Assembly (NCBI RefSeq): GCF_021389975.1
Contig: NZ_CP089981.1
Location: 248,001-312,000, forward strand
Source: Fulvivirga ulvae
GTDB taxonomy: Bacteria > Bacteroidota > Bacteroidia > Cytophagales > Cyclobacteriaceae
Direction: 5' to 3'
DNA length: 64,000 nt
Positions 8,431 to 17,238 of the stretch are shown here, one piece after another; position 1 is the stretch's first letter, and each line of letters opens with the position of its first letter. The position numbers and the translations under genes are program-made. The notes beneath the pieces are model-generated. The model searched no databases and was not told where the DNA came from. It saw nothing but the letters and a program-made list of their open reading frames with translations.

Positions 8431-9782
8431 TATTCGTGAAATAAAAATTCAGCGTCTTGCATGCACCTGTCTCCGGCATGCCCTGTGCCATGTAGTGTAA
8501 CATCAATAGTTTCTTTAGGATCTACATAGATACGCATATCATCCGGATCATTCTCTCTGTCAAACTCTACCACGCCATCTACAATGGTCATCATCGGGAT
8601 GGTATAGATCGATAACGGATGGTTTTTAAAGATGGCAATATCACCATCCTTGCCCTCTTCTATAGAGCCTACCCTGCTTTCTATACCCAATTGTTTTGCA
8701 GGATTGATGGTAATCATGGAGAGCGCGTCATTGTCTGACAAGCCGCCGTATTTCTGGGTTTTGGCAGCTTCATGGTAAAGGTGTCGGATCAGCTCTCCGC
8801 TATCGGAGTTGATGGATGTTACTACACCATTTTTGTGTAGAATAGTAGCATTGTAGGCCGTAGAGTAATACACTTCGAACTTATAAGCCCACCAGTCAGA
8901 AAATACAGATGCCATAGCTCCAAACTCCGCCAGTTCAGGCGCTACTTTAAAACCCTCGTTAACGTGCTGAAAAACAAGTTTTTTTATACCAAAGTCTTTA
9001 CACACCTGCATGAGCATATAGATCTCATCAGCACGGTATGAGTGGCAGTGTACGATGATGTCACCTTTCAGAATATCAGCCAGCGTTTCAAGCCTGAGGT
9101 CATATTGGGGAGCTGTACCTTTATAGCCTTTCTTGCTTTTGCCTGCGTTGTATTCATCCCACGCCTTCATGTACTGTCTCGCTTCTGAAAATGAACTCCT
9201 GAAAACGGCCTCAACACCCATTCTGGTGCGCGGTACGATACCATTACCTCCCCCATGCACTCTGGTAGGATTCTCTCCCAGGGCAAACTTTATCGTTCTC
9301 GGGGCTTCTTTCATTCTTAGCGCATCAGGATCAACAGTGCCATACCTGTGCTTAATGGTTTCGCTTTGGCCGCCGATAGCATTTGCAGAGCCGTGCAGTG
9401 CATGGGATATGGTCACCCCCCCGGCGAGTGCCCTGTAGATAGAAACATCCAGCGGGTTGATGGCGTCACCGGTCCAAACCTCTGCGGTAACAGGGCTGGT
9501 CGCTTCATTAACGGCATCCAGTGCAATATGCGAATGAGCATCAATAATCCCCGGCATAACGTACATGCCGGTGGCATCTATGGTTTGCGCACCCTTTGGG
9601 GTACTTAACCCTTTTCCTATCTTGCTAATGACACCATCTTTAATCAGCACGTCAGTAGCTTCCATTGTGCCCTTGGTGATAGTCAGCACCGTACCGTTCT
9701 TGATCAATACCGTTCCTTTTTGCTGGGACTGCACTGCCTGGGAAAAAAGGAGTAGTAAAACTATTGCTATATATTCTTTCAT
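8430..9782 (-). CDS. Exported amidohydrolase with intact metal site
   Basis: This 450-residue secreted or periplasmic protein begins with a signal peptide (MKEYIAIVLLLLFSQAVQSQ). The amidohydrolase core has H83 and H85 in GIIDAHSHIALD, a histidine in IIVHCHSYRAD, one in KLVFQHVNEGF, and the catalytic aspartate in SINSDSGEL, so the metal centre looks complete. The end GSIEEGKDGDIAIFKNHPL is the family's closing beta-sandwich. Substrates of exported Bacteroidota members are mostly unknown; acylated amino acids or cyclic amides are plausible. It is the middle gene of a tandem trio, 18 bases from the upstream one and overlapping the downstream one. It is probably the only catalytically competent member. 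Confidence 0.92.
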   Translation of the reverse strand: MKEYIAIVLLLLFSQAVQSQQKGTVLIKNGTVLTITKGTMEATDVLIKDGVISKIGKGLSTPKGAQTIDATGMYVMPGIIDAHSHIALDAVNEATSPVTAEVWTGDAINPLDVSIYRALAGGVTISHALHGSANAIGGQSETIKHRYGTVDPDALRMKEAPRTIKFALGENPTRVHGGGNGIVPRTRMGVEAVFRSSFSEARQYMKAWDEYNAGKSKKGYKGTAPQYDLRLETLADILKGDIIVHCHSYRADEIYMLMQVCKDFGIKKLVFQHVNEGFKVAPELAEFGAMASVFSDWWAYKFEVYYSTAYNATILHKNGVVTSINSDSGELIRHLYHEAAKTQKYGGLSDNDALSMITINPAKQLGIESRVGSIEEGKDGDIAIFKNHPLSIYTIPMMTIVDGVVEFDRENDPDDMRIYVDPKETIDVTLHGTGHAGDRCMQDAEFLFHE

Positions 9783-9800
9783 TGCTAAAATACTTTTAGG

Positions 9801-11498
9801 TTATTTCTCAGGAGATCTTTCTCCTTCTATTGGATAGCTACCGTAGTCTCCGGCGGTCATTGTTCCCTCAAATGAGCCCTCTTCTACTGTTACGATTACC
9901 TCAACCAAAACTGCGTTACCTTCAATGACCACAGTAAAAGAAAAAGACAGTTGATCGCCGTCCACCGAGATGTTGGACAGGTCATTGGTATCACCGCTTA
10001 TGGTGCTGCTTATGGTGCCGGAATAATCGCCCTCTTCTCCATTAATGACGATATCTCCGGTGTGTACCCCCTGTGGAGTTTCAGTATTATATGTCCATTT
10101 TCCAGTCACTCTAACGGTCTCTCCATTCTTTTTTGGAACGGGCTCATCCTTGTATTCAAATATCTTACCATCCACAAAAACATATTTCACTTTTGATTCC
10201 TTATCAAAATACGATTTATCCGTGATCACAAGGTTCGCTATTTTACCAATGTCCAGCGTGCCCATGGTGGACGAAAGCCCTAGAAGCCGGGCAGGTGTGG
10301 TGGTAAGTGCCGAAAGAGCGGCATCTTCGCTCAGGCCATTTTCAATAAGTTTTGAAAGGTTACCTTTAATATCCCGGGGTTTAGCTTCGAATGTTGAGAA
10401 ACCAAACTCTACCCCCTGACTTTGGAGTAATGCGGGTTGTTGATAGTGTTTTTTGATCGTCTCATCTTTCCGAGCTTGTAATCGTTGTTTTTCAGGATCT
10501 TTATCGGCTTTCAGCTCTACATTCTTATCCGTAGTTTTGGTTGTATCCGGCATGCTTTTTTCCTCTTTCATTTCGGGCAGATCGAGTGATAAAAACAATT
10601 TGGCACCGGAATTTTTAAGTTTTTCTGATATGTCCCATCCTTGCTTTATTTCAGCCAGCATCAGATTGAAGCCCAACTGGCTCTTCAGGTCAATTACGCG
10701 TTGTATTGACAGTACATCTTCTGCTTTAAAAACCACCGGAATTTGTTTATCAATAACCGGGTAAAATGCCTCAAGAACTCTGTCAGAAGATGGCCTTTCC
10801 ATTCCTGTAGCATCTTGAATGTACCTTGCCTTATAAGCCTTGGCCTGTTCTGCCTGCCTGTATAGCTCACGATATTTGGCCATAACTCCGATCACCGTAT
10901 TGGGGTATATACCCGGAGCTCCTGTCAATTGGCTAAACAGGGAAGCCTGTTGTTTGTAAACCATGGCATCGGGGCTTTCTCCGGCATGCAGGATGATGGC
11001 GCCCTGACCGGGCAACATTCTGCCATGAGGCACTACATGGGACACGGCAAACCCTAACCTGCGCATTTCATCTACTGATTTATCATTCGGGTCGAGCATA
11101 TTGCGAACATCGCGCTGTGGCTCTATTCCGGCAATATCATTAGGCGGGTTGCCGGGATCCTTAACTTTATTCTCTTCTTCTTTGGGCTTTGGCACGCCGG
11201 TATGAGACAATCCATCTATAAATCCGGCGTATACATACATGGTATCAGCCTTAATTATTCTTGCCTCGGCAGGAATTTCAATATTTTTACCAACGGCTGT
11301 AATAATACCATTTTTGATAACCAGCACCCCGTTATCTATTATCCTGCCCGGCGCCTGGACAATGCGTGCATTTTTAATGGCGTACGTACGTGTGACCGGA
11401 GCCAATTCACTGCTCTGCCCCAGGGACGTTAAGTAGGACAGCGCCGGAAAAAGCAATAACAATGCCCTGCGCATAAACACTAACTTTGATCCTGTCAT
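9801..11498 (-). CDS. Exported amidohydrolase-fold protein with a beta-rich C-terminal domain
   Basis: At 565 residues this is the longest of the three tandem paralogues. The start is ATG 11498 or, better placed for the signal peptide MRRALLLLFPALSYLTSLGQ, ATG 11474. Residues about 35-445 follow the amidohydrolase plan and end with GTLDIGKIANLVITDKSYF. The HxH motif is degraded to GFIDGLSHTG, with only the second His kept, and the other barrel histidines are absent (VVFKAEDV, LMLAEIKQGW). A linker rich in Lys, Glu and Asp lies at about 325-365. The last 100 residues form a beta-rich domain (GKWTYNTETPQG to GSYPIEGER) that looks lipocalin-like and is common at the ends of secreted Bacteroidota proteins. 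First gene of the operon. Confidence 0.87.
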   Translation of the reverse strand: MTGSKLVFMRRALLLLFPALSYLTSLGQSSELAPVTRTYAIKNARIVQAPGRIIDNGVLVIKNGIITAVGKNIEIPAEARIIKADTMYVYAGFIDGLSHTGVPKPKEEENKVKDPGNPPNDIAGIEPQRDVRNMLDPNDKSVDEMRRLGFAVSHVVPHGRMLPGQGAIILHAGESPDAMVYKQQASLFSQLTGAPGIYPNTVIGVMAKYRELYRQAEQAKAYKARYIQDATGMERPSSDRVLEAFYPVIDKQIPVVFKAEDVLSIQRVIDLKSQLGFNLMLAEIKQGWDISEKLKNSGAKLFLSLDLPEMKEEKSMPDTTKTTDKNVELKADKDPEKQRLQARKDETIKKHYQQPALLQSQGVEFGFSTFEAKPRDIKGNLSKLIENGLSEDAALSALTTTPARLLGLSSTMGTLDIGKIANLVITDKSYFDKESKVKYVFVDGKIFEYKDEPVPKKNGETVRVTGKWTYNTETPQGVHTGDIVINGEEGDYSGTISSTISGDTNDLSNISVDGDQLSFSFTVVIEGNAVLVEVIVTVEEGSFEGTMTAGDYGSYPIEGERSPEK

Positions 11499-11717
11499 TT
11501 ACTCAATTTTTTTAAAAATTATAATAGAAATAAGGATAGGAAAATTAGGTGCACATATAAAGTGATTAATATACGAACGGTTGTAAAACATTAAAAAACA
11601 ATACGCGCTTTCTACAATTCAGTACGTTCATCATACGGTTGAGTACCCTGGCCTGTGTAAAGACATGATTAATGATGATCATTGTATAGCAAGAGAAGGT
11701 AAAACAAAGTCAAAAAC

Positions 11718-13205
11718 ATGAGCAAAGGTCAAAAACTCAAAAACACGATGAACCTGAAAGGGTTCCTGAAAAGGACAGGACTTATAGCGGTCATCCTGTC
11801 CTTTTCATTCCATGCTTTTAGTCAAAAGGTCGTCATCAAGTCAGAGGACAAAGTAGTAATCACTGATAATAAACACATCAGGAAAATCTCTACTTCCAAT
11901 GGCCTGCAAAGCTTCAACATCGAGTACAAGGGAGAAATCGAAGTAACGGATGATGATAAGGACATTAAATCCATATCTCCGGGTGGATATCTGGAAATAA
12001 GCAAAACTACTTTTGGCAGCCGAAGGTCAATTTTAATAGAGGCTACACCAACCGGACTGCGCAGGGAGTACTACGAGGGACGGACAAAGACTAACTATGA
12101 GCCCGGTGGCAAAAAGTGGCTGGCTGAAATACTTCCCGAGGTGCTAAGGTCTACAGGTATAGCGGCAGAAAGCAGGGTTAACCGGTTTTACAGGCAGGGA
12201 GGGGTAAATGCAGTAATGAATGAAATCTCATTGCTGGAAAGTGACTATGTACGGTCAATATATGGCAAGTTACTTTTGAAAAAGAATGAGCTCTCTGACA
12301 ATGACCGGATAACCGCGGTCAGGAGTTTATCAAAGGTGATTAGCTCTGATTATTATCTGTCGGAGATGCTCAAAGACAACTCCGCCGGTTTCCTGAAAAA
12401 TGACAAAACTGCCGAGGCTTATTTCGATGCTGTTTCAAATATTGGAAGTGACTATTATTCGGCTGAAGTTTTAAAAGATGCACTAAGGGAGCATAAGGCT
12501 TCGTCTACTTCTATTTCTAAAATTATGAAGGCCAGTAAAAGTATTGGCTCGGACTATTACCAGACTACTGTACTGAGCAATGTACTGGAGCAGGAAAACA
12601 TTGACGGACCTGTACTGGCCGAAATCATTTATTCTACAAGAAATATTGGATCGGATTATTATCAAACTCAAATACTGAGCAAAGCTCTCGAAAAGCGTGA
12701 ATTATCTGATGAATCGTTTATCACAGTGCTGGATGCCATTTCAGATGTAAATTCCGACTACTATATGGCTACTGTATTCACCAAGTTGCTCGACAATAAG
12801 CTTCATGAAAATGTGAATACAAAACTTATCATACTGGTAGATGAAAAAATGTCGTCTGACTATTATGCTTCGGCTGTACTCAGTAAGATAGCAAAAGAAC
12901 AGGACCTGAATGATCAGACACTCGAACGGCTGGCATCGGCCATCTCTAAGCTTGGTTCATCAAACTATGCGGCTGAGGTTATTAAAAAGGCAGCGGATTC
13001 AAGAAATGTATCAAAAACCACCCTTCTACCTCTGATAAAGGCTGCTGGCTCCATAAGCTCAGACTACTATGCTTCAAGTGCACTGCAGTCATTGGCCCCT
13101 CATGTCAAAGCCAGCGACAAGGAAGTAAAGGATGCCTACAGGGCTGCTGCAAAAAACATTAGTTCGGATACCTACTATGGGCAGGCTATGCGTGCCATAG
13201 ATTAA
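11718..13205 (+). CDS. Exported SDYY-repeat (HEAT-like) protein
   Basis: This 495-residue protein has a signal peptide whose best start is the internal ATG at 11748 (MNLKGFLKRTGLIAVILSFS); ATG 11718 is also possible. The N-terminal 120 residues are beta-rich. From about residue 185 to the end there are nine tandem repeats of about 35 residues, each with a core close to IGSDYYxxxVLxxxL, plus a degenerate earlier one. Each unit looks like a pair of helices, so a HEAT-like solenoid is likely. I know of no assigned function. It precedes the LytS-type kinase genes on the same strand, with a long hairpin between them. Confidence 0.85.
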   Translation: MSKGQKLKNTMNLKGFLKRTGLIAVILSFSFHAFSQKVVIKSEDKVVITDNKHIRKISTSNGLQSFNIEYKGEIEVTDDDKDIKSISPGGYLEISKTTFGSRRSILIEATPTGLRREYYEGRTKTNYEPGGKKWLAEILPEVLRSTGIAAESRVNRFYRQGGVNAVMNEISLLESDYVRSIYGKLLLKKNELSDNDRITAVRSLSKVISSDYYLSEMLKDNSAGFLKNDKTAEAYFDAVSNIGSDYYSAEVLKDALREHKASSTSISKIMKASKSIGSDYYQTTVLSNVLEQENIDGPVLAEIIYSTRNIGSDYYQTQILSKALEKRELSDESFITVLDAISDVNSDYYMATVFTKLLDNKLHENVNTKLIILVDEKMSSDYYASAVLSKIAKEQDLNDQTLERLASAISKLGSSNYAAEVIKKAADSRNVSKTTLLPLIKAAGSISSDYYASSALQSLAPHVKASDKEVKDAYRAAAKNISSDTYYGQAMRAID

Positions 13206-13257
13206 GCCTGAGCTTTAACAATAAGATCAGGTATGTTCAGTAACAACAAACGTCTGT

Positions 13258-13301
13258 AATAGCTTCAGAATAATCAGTTAATTGATTATTTTGAGGCTAT
13301 T
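13258..13301 (+). promoter_or_regulatory. Long hairpin abutting the sensor kinase start codon
   Basis: Bases 13258-13276 and 13283-13301 can pair over 19 positions with two G-U wobbles and a 6-base loop (GTTAAT). The 3' arm ends one base before the ATG at 13302. No T-run follows, so it is a poor intrinsic terminator. It would occlude the ribosome landing site of the kinase gene, or favour initiation at ATG 13338. Confidence 0.8.
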
Positions 13302-14390
13302 ATGGCAAAAATTCTCAACGGGTTAGTCTCAGATTATATGCGTAAATTCTGGTTGGGGTTTGTCATCTCCACAATCGTAGGCTTCATCTACTTTCTTTAT
13401 TTATTTTACAGTGAAGAAGGTTATTTGCCTACGGTCGCTAAAAATTATCCTTATTTACTGGCCAGCATTATCACGGCCAACATTATAGCTGTATTCATTT
13501 ACAAAACTGATGTATTTCTTAACAGAAGGCTGCCCTGGCAGGAGCATCTTTCGGCCAGGCTGATGATAGGGCTTCTTAAAAACCTTTTGATCTCCATCGG
13601 CGCCATATTTCTATCGGGAAGCATATTAGCAGTCATTGAATTTGACGGATTCGACTTTGATTTTTTATGGGTGTTGTACTCTGATACTTCCATTAAGCTG
13701 ATTATCATTACGCTGATAGCGATTGTTGTATATTCCCTGATTTACTTTGCCCTGTTTTCATACAACCAGTACGCGGTGGTACATATAAATGCTGTTAAAA
13801 ATCAGCGCAAGCAGCTCAAGCTCCAGTTTGATGCACTTAAAAGCCAGCTTAGCCCTCATTATCTATTCAACAGCCTTAATACCATTTCCTCATTGGTTTT
13901 CAGGGACCCGTATCTGGCGGAGGATTTCATACGCAGACTTGCCGCCACGTATCAATATATACTGGATAACAACCAGCGACAATATGTTACACTACAGGAA
14001 GAGATTGATTTTGTGAAATCGTATAACTATTTGCTCAAAGTACGGTTTGAGAACAGTCTTCACCTTGATATTAATCTTCCCCCAAACATCATGGGAACCA
14101 AAATGCCACCATTAACTTTACAAATGCTGGTAGAAAATGCCATCAAACATAATGTAATCACCAGAGATCAGCCCATGAACATCTATATCAGTGCTATTGA
14201 TAACACAGATATTAAGGTCACAAATACCAAAACCCGTGTGCCTGCACATATCAATTCGTTTCATGTCGGGCTGGATAATATCAAAAAACGGTACAGGTAC
14301 TTTACCCATAAAGACATCAGAATAGAAGATGGTAGTAAATTCACGGTGAAATTGCCTGTGATTAAAGATGAGTTATCCAAAACCGGCTGA
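13302..14390 (+). CDS. LytS/YehU-type sensor histidine kinase
   Basis: This 362-residue membrane kinase of the His_kinase (PF06580) class autophosphorylates and passes phosphate to a LytTR regulator. Four hydrophobic segments (about 16-36, 48-67, 90-112, 131-153) form the sensor. The phospho-acceptor is H186 in SPHYLFNSLN. The ATP-binding N box is LVENAIKHN (about 276-284), followed by a G-box-like GLDNIKKRY. The first ATG directly follows a 19-bp hairpin; ATG 13338 would remove 12 residues and no domain. It is followed after 2 bases by a kinase-like paralogue and then the LytTR regulator, so the three form one signalling operon. Confidence 0.93.
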   Translation: MAKILNGLVSDYMRKFWLGFVISTIVGFIYFLYLFYSEEGYLPTVAKNYPYLLASIITANIIAVFIYKTDVFLNRRLPWQEHLSARLMIGLLKNLLISIGAIFLSGSILAVIEFDGFDFDFLWVLYSDTSIKLIIITLIAIVVYSLIYFALFSYNQYAVVHINAVKNQRKQLKLQFDALKSQLSPHYLFNSLNTISSLVFRDPYLAEDFIRRLAATYQYILDNNQRQYVTLQEEIDFVKSYNYLLKVRFENSLHLDINLPPNIMGTKMPPLTLQMLVENAIKHNVITRDQPMNIYISAIDNTDIKVTNTKTRVPAHINSFHVGLDNIKKRYRYFTHKDIRIEDGSKFTVKLPVIKDELSKTG

Positions 14391-14392
14391 CC

Positions 14393-15436
14393 ATGAAAAC
14401 ACTTTTGATACATAACACTTTATTTCGTATTCTGACACCTCCGTTTTACGGCATATCGGTCTATTTGCTGATCCTGCTTATCAATAACAATGTGTCCCAG
14501 ATTACAGAGATATTTACAGGTCAGGAAGTTTATGTGTGCATCGGGCTTAGTTATCTGCTATTTGAAACACTCCGGCTCAATATTAAACTGACTAGTTCCT
14601 TTCTTGCTTCCCAAAGTGACGGTATCAGTAAGATCCTCATTCAAAGTATTAGCGGACTTATGATATCACTGGCGGTGATATCCTTAGCCATTTCAGCGTA
14701 TTTCAATTATGTGCTGTCCTTTAGCATTACGAACACGCAGCTAATTATTTTCAACTCGATTTATGGTATATCCAGCTTGCTTTATAACCTGCTCTACTTT
14801 AGCAACTACTACTTGTTTAAACAGAATTTGAACAGGCTCGAAACTGAGCAAATATTGACTGAAACGCTAAAAACCGAATTGGGCCAGTTTAAAAATGAAG
14901 TGAATCCAAGGCTTTTATATGACAGTCTCGAAACACTTATTACGCTCATACATAAAAATGCAGAAGAGGCTGAGGATTATATTGATCATCTGTCCATGGT
15001 CTACAGGTATATACTGAGCCACCGAAAAGTGGAACTTTCAAACCTGCAGCAGGAAATAAAGGCAGCAAACAACATCATATACCTCCTTAACTACCTTTAC
15101 GATAATAAGATCACTTTAAAGACAGCTATACCGCCCGGACGTGATGAAATACCGGTAGTGCCGGGCACTTTACCGGGGCTGGTAGAAGCTGTAATCCGGA
15201 GCACCATCATCAATAAGTACAATCCTCTGCTACTTGAGCTTAGTATTGAAGAACAGGACGGCTACCTCGTATTGCAAAACAAACTCAATGAAAAACTAAT
15301 TGCGGACGCCGATAAAAAGAATATTTTTGACAGTGTACAACAGGCATACAGCTTCTACAGCGAGAAACCTGTGGTTCAGGTAAAAGCTTACAACATTAAT
15401 TATATAAAATTACCTATACTTGAAATTGTTAATTGA
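14393..15436 (+). CDS. LytS-like pseudokinase
   Basis: This 347-residue protein has the plan of the preceding kinase: four membrane segments (about 20-30, 46-60, 84-106, 117-141), a coiled linker, and a His_kinase-like region. The expected SPHYLFNSLN is replaced by NPRLLYDSLE, with R173 where the phospho-acceptor histidine should be. The ATP-binding N box is replaced by LVEAVIRSTI. It should therefore neither bind ATP normally nor phosphorylate. The surrounding residues (YIDHLSMVYRYILSHRKVEL, then QQEI) remain clearly homologous, so this is divergence rather than a frameshift. It begins 2 bases after the active kinase stop and probably heterodimerises with it. Confidence 0.88.
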   Translation: MKTLLIHNTLFRILTPPFYGISVYLLILLINNNVSQITEIFTGQEVYVCIGLSYLLFETLRLNIKLTSSFLASQSDGISKILIQSISGLMISLAVISLAISAYFNYVLSFSITNTQLIIFNSIYGISSLLYNLLYFSNYYLFKQNLNRLETEQILTETLKTELGQFKNEVNPRLLYDSLETLITLIHKNAEEAEDYIDHLSMVYRYILSHRKVELSNLQQEIKAANNIIYLLNYLYDNKITLKTAIPPGRDEIPVVPGTLPGLVEAVIRSTIINKYNPLLLELSIEEQDGYLVLQNKLNEKLIADADKKNIFDSVQQAYSFYSEKPVVQVKAYNINYIKLPILEIVN

Positions 15437-15480
15437 CCCCTATTCATACGGGTGACTCATCCGTGTGAGATCATAATTAT

Positions 15481-16251
15481 ATGAATGTATTAATCATAGA
15501 AGACGAAGTACCCGCAGCGGAAAAGCTGGAAAGATACCTGAGCCGATACGATAGTAATATTAATGTTCTGAAAAAGCTCACTTCCGTTCAGGATTCAGTG
15601 GCGTGGCTAAAACAAAACCAGGAGCAGGTAGACTTGATCTTTATGGACATTCAGCTGACTGATGGCAAAAGCTTCGATATTTTTAAGGAGGTGACTCTGT
15701 CCAAGCCAATTATTTTTATCACTGCTTATGATGATTACGCCATTGATGCCTTTAAGGTTAATAGTATAGCTTATCTTCTCAAGCCAATTACATTTGACGA
15801 TCTGAGCCAGTCGATGCAAAAGCTGACTTCTTTGAGAGAAAATCTGGGCAACGCACCCCAAAATACAGGCGAACTCAACATGGTATTACAGAACCTTAGT
15901 AAAAAAAATTACAAGACCAGATTCATGGTCAAACTTGGTGAACATATAAAATCCGTTACCACAAATGACGTAGAGCTTTTTTATGCGGAAGGAAGGACGG
16001 TTTATCTCTATACTGTAAACAACAGGAAATTTATCATTGATTATAAGCTTGAGGAACTGGAAGAACTCCTTGACCCTGTGCAGTTTTTCCGGGCCAACAG
16101 GTCATTCATACTTAATATCAATGCTATTGAAGATGTGGTGGTTTACTCCAGCAGCAGGCTCAAAGTAACCCCAAGACTTGATTTGAACAAGGAAATAATC
16201 GTTAGCCGTGAAAAGGTTTCTGCTTTTAAGGACTGGTTTAACGGACTATAG
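15481..16251 (+). CDS. LytTR-family response regulator
   Basis: This 256-residue cytoplasmic regulator has a receiver domain (1 to about 120), with acidic residues E7 and D8, phospho-acceptor D56 in LIFMDIQLTDG, and lysine in AYLLKPI. The C-terminal LytTR DNA-binding domain (about 150-256) has VELFYAEGRTVYLYT, then FFRANRSFILNINAIEDV and a closing VSREKVSAFKDWF. It is the output of the two upstream LytS-like proteins, 44 bases after the pseudokinase. Its targets are not evident; the SDYY-repeat gene upstream is one candidate. Confidence 0.95.
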   Translation: MNVLIIEDEVPAAEKLERYLSRYDSNINVLKKLTSVQDSVAWLKQNQEQVDLIFMDIQLTDGKSFDIFKEVTLSKPIIFITAYDDYAIDAFKVNSIAYLLKPITFDDLSQSMQKLTSLRENLGNAPQNTGELNMVLQNLSKKNYKTRFMVKLGEHIKSVTTNDVELFYAEGRTVYLYTVNNRKFIIDYKLEELEELLDPVQFFRANRSFILNINAIEDVVVYSSSRLKVTPRLDLNKEIIVSREKVSAFKDWFNGL

Positions 16252-16259
16252 TCACTGGC

Positions 16260-17195
16260 TTAATACTTATCTCCCGGATTTATATGAATAACGCTGGGCA
16301 CATTGCCTTCAAAGTCATACATCTCTTCATCATCGATACTTGTTTTTCTGGCCTTTCCGGGTCTTTTTGGGTGAGTTTCTGCTACCCCTGATTCGTATAG
16401 TTCCCCGGCACTGAATCGTCCTCCGGCAGAGATTTCCTCAAACCATTTGTGATATTCGTTTATTTTGTCGTTCAGAGTAGTGGCACAACCCACTGAACCG
16501 CTACATGGTGTAAACCATTGCTTTATTTCAATTAATGCCAGTACGTCGTCACCTAGCCTCGAATCGTCCTGCATTGAAGCGTAAAGGTGATTCTCCATTT
16601 CAGCAATAAATTGCCTTTCAACATGACCTGATTTTTTACTTCCCAGTCTTGGCGTGTAAGGGCCGTATACTTGTGAAACAATCGTTTCTCCCACTTCGTC
16701 AATTAAGGTATAGCCACCATATAATTGGTTGACCGAAAGCCTTCGGCTATGGCAGGGGTGTATAGGAATTTTATTCCTTTTCCAGTTCGCCTCCAGCGTA
16801 TCAGTCCAGAACCATGGCGAAAAACCACGAGCCTCCACCAGCTTTCCCCGCTTCATTTGAATCGGCCGCCCGGAAGATGGTGTGGCTGTCACCATTTGTA
16901 CAGGATCAACTATTCCCGTGACCGGTCTGGCATCCGCAGCATTATTTCGTGATGGGTTAAAGGTTTTGATATCCTTTAACATTTGAATGGTATTATTAAT
17001 TGTGGGTTGTGGTGGGTTTTCGCCCAAAGACCTGGCGCTTTTTTCGAGTTCAGTTTCAGGTAGTTTATAACTTCCGCTTCCGAAAGGATTTCTGACCTGG
17101 GCGGGAAGTGTTGCCTTGCCCGGCTTTGAATAACTTCCGGTGTTTTTACTAGCAGCCGTAATAGAAGAGTTGACCAGACCGAGACTATCATTCAT
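16260..17195 (-). CDS. Probable nucleic-acid deaminase toxin (DddA/SCP1.201-like)
   Basis: This 311-residue protein has a low-complexity, probably disordered N-terminal 120 residues ending in two short repeats, PVQMV (98-102) and PIQMK (111-115), of a kind seen before toxin domains in contractile-injection-system cargo. The C-terminal part has the zinc deaminase signature: H191 and E193 in SGHVERQF, then P230, C231 and C237 in TPCSGSVGC after a beta-strand (LALIEIKQWF). The spacing HVE, then PC-x5-C, fits the SCP1.201/DddA group of toxin deaminases as I remember it. There is no signal peptide. The neighbours are ordinary genes, with no obvious immunity gene. It converges with the LytTR gene, 8 bases apart. 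The deaminase fold is fairly sure; the substrate and delivery route are inference. Confidence 0.7.
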   Translation of the reverse strand: MNDSLGLVNSSITAASKNTGSYSKPGKATLPAQVRNPFGSGSYKLPETELEKSARSLGENPPQPTINNTIQMLKDIKTFNPSRNNAADARPVTGIVDPVQMVTATPSSGRPIQMKRGKLVEARGFSPWFWTDTLEANWKRNKIPIHPCHSRRLSVNQLYGGYTLIDEVGETIVSQVYGPYTPRLGSKKSGHVERQFIAEMENHLYASMQDDSRLGDDVLALIEIKQWFTPCSGSVGCATTLNDKINEYHKWFEEISAGGRFSAGELYESGVAETHPKRPGKARKTSIDDEEMYDFEGNVPSVIHINPGDKY

Positions 17196-17238
17196 AACCT
17201 TAATAGTTTTGTACTGAATTCAATATAGCAATAATTAC

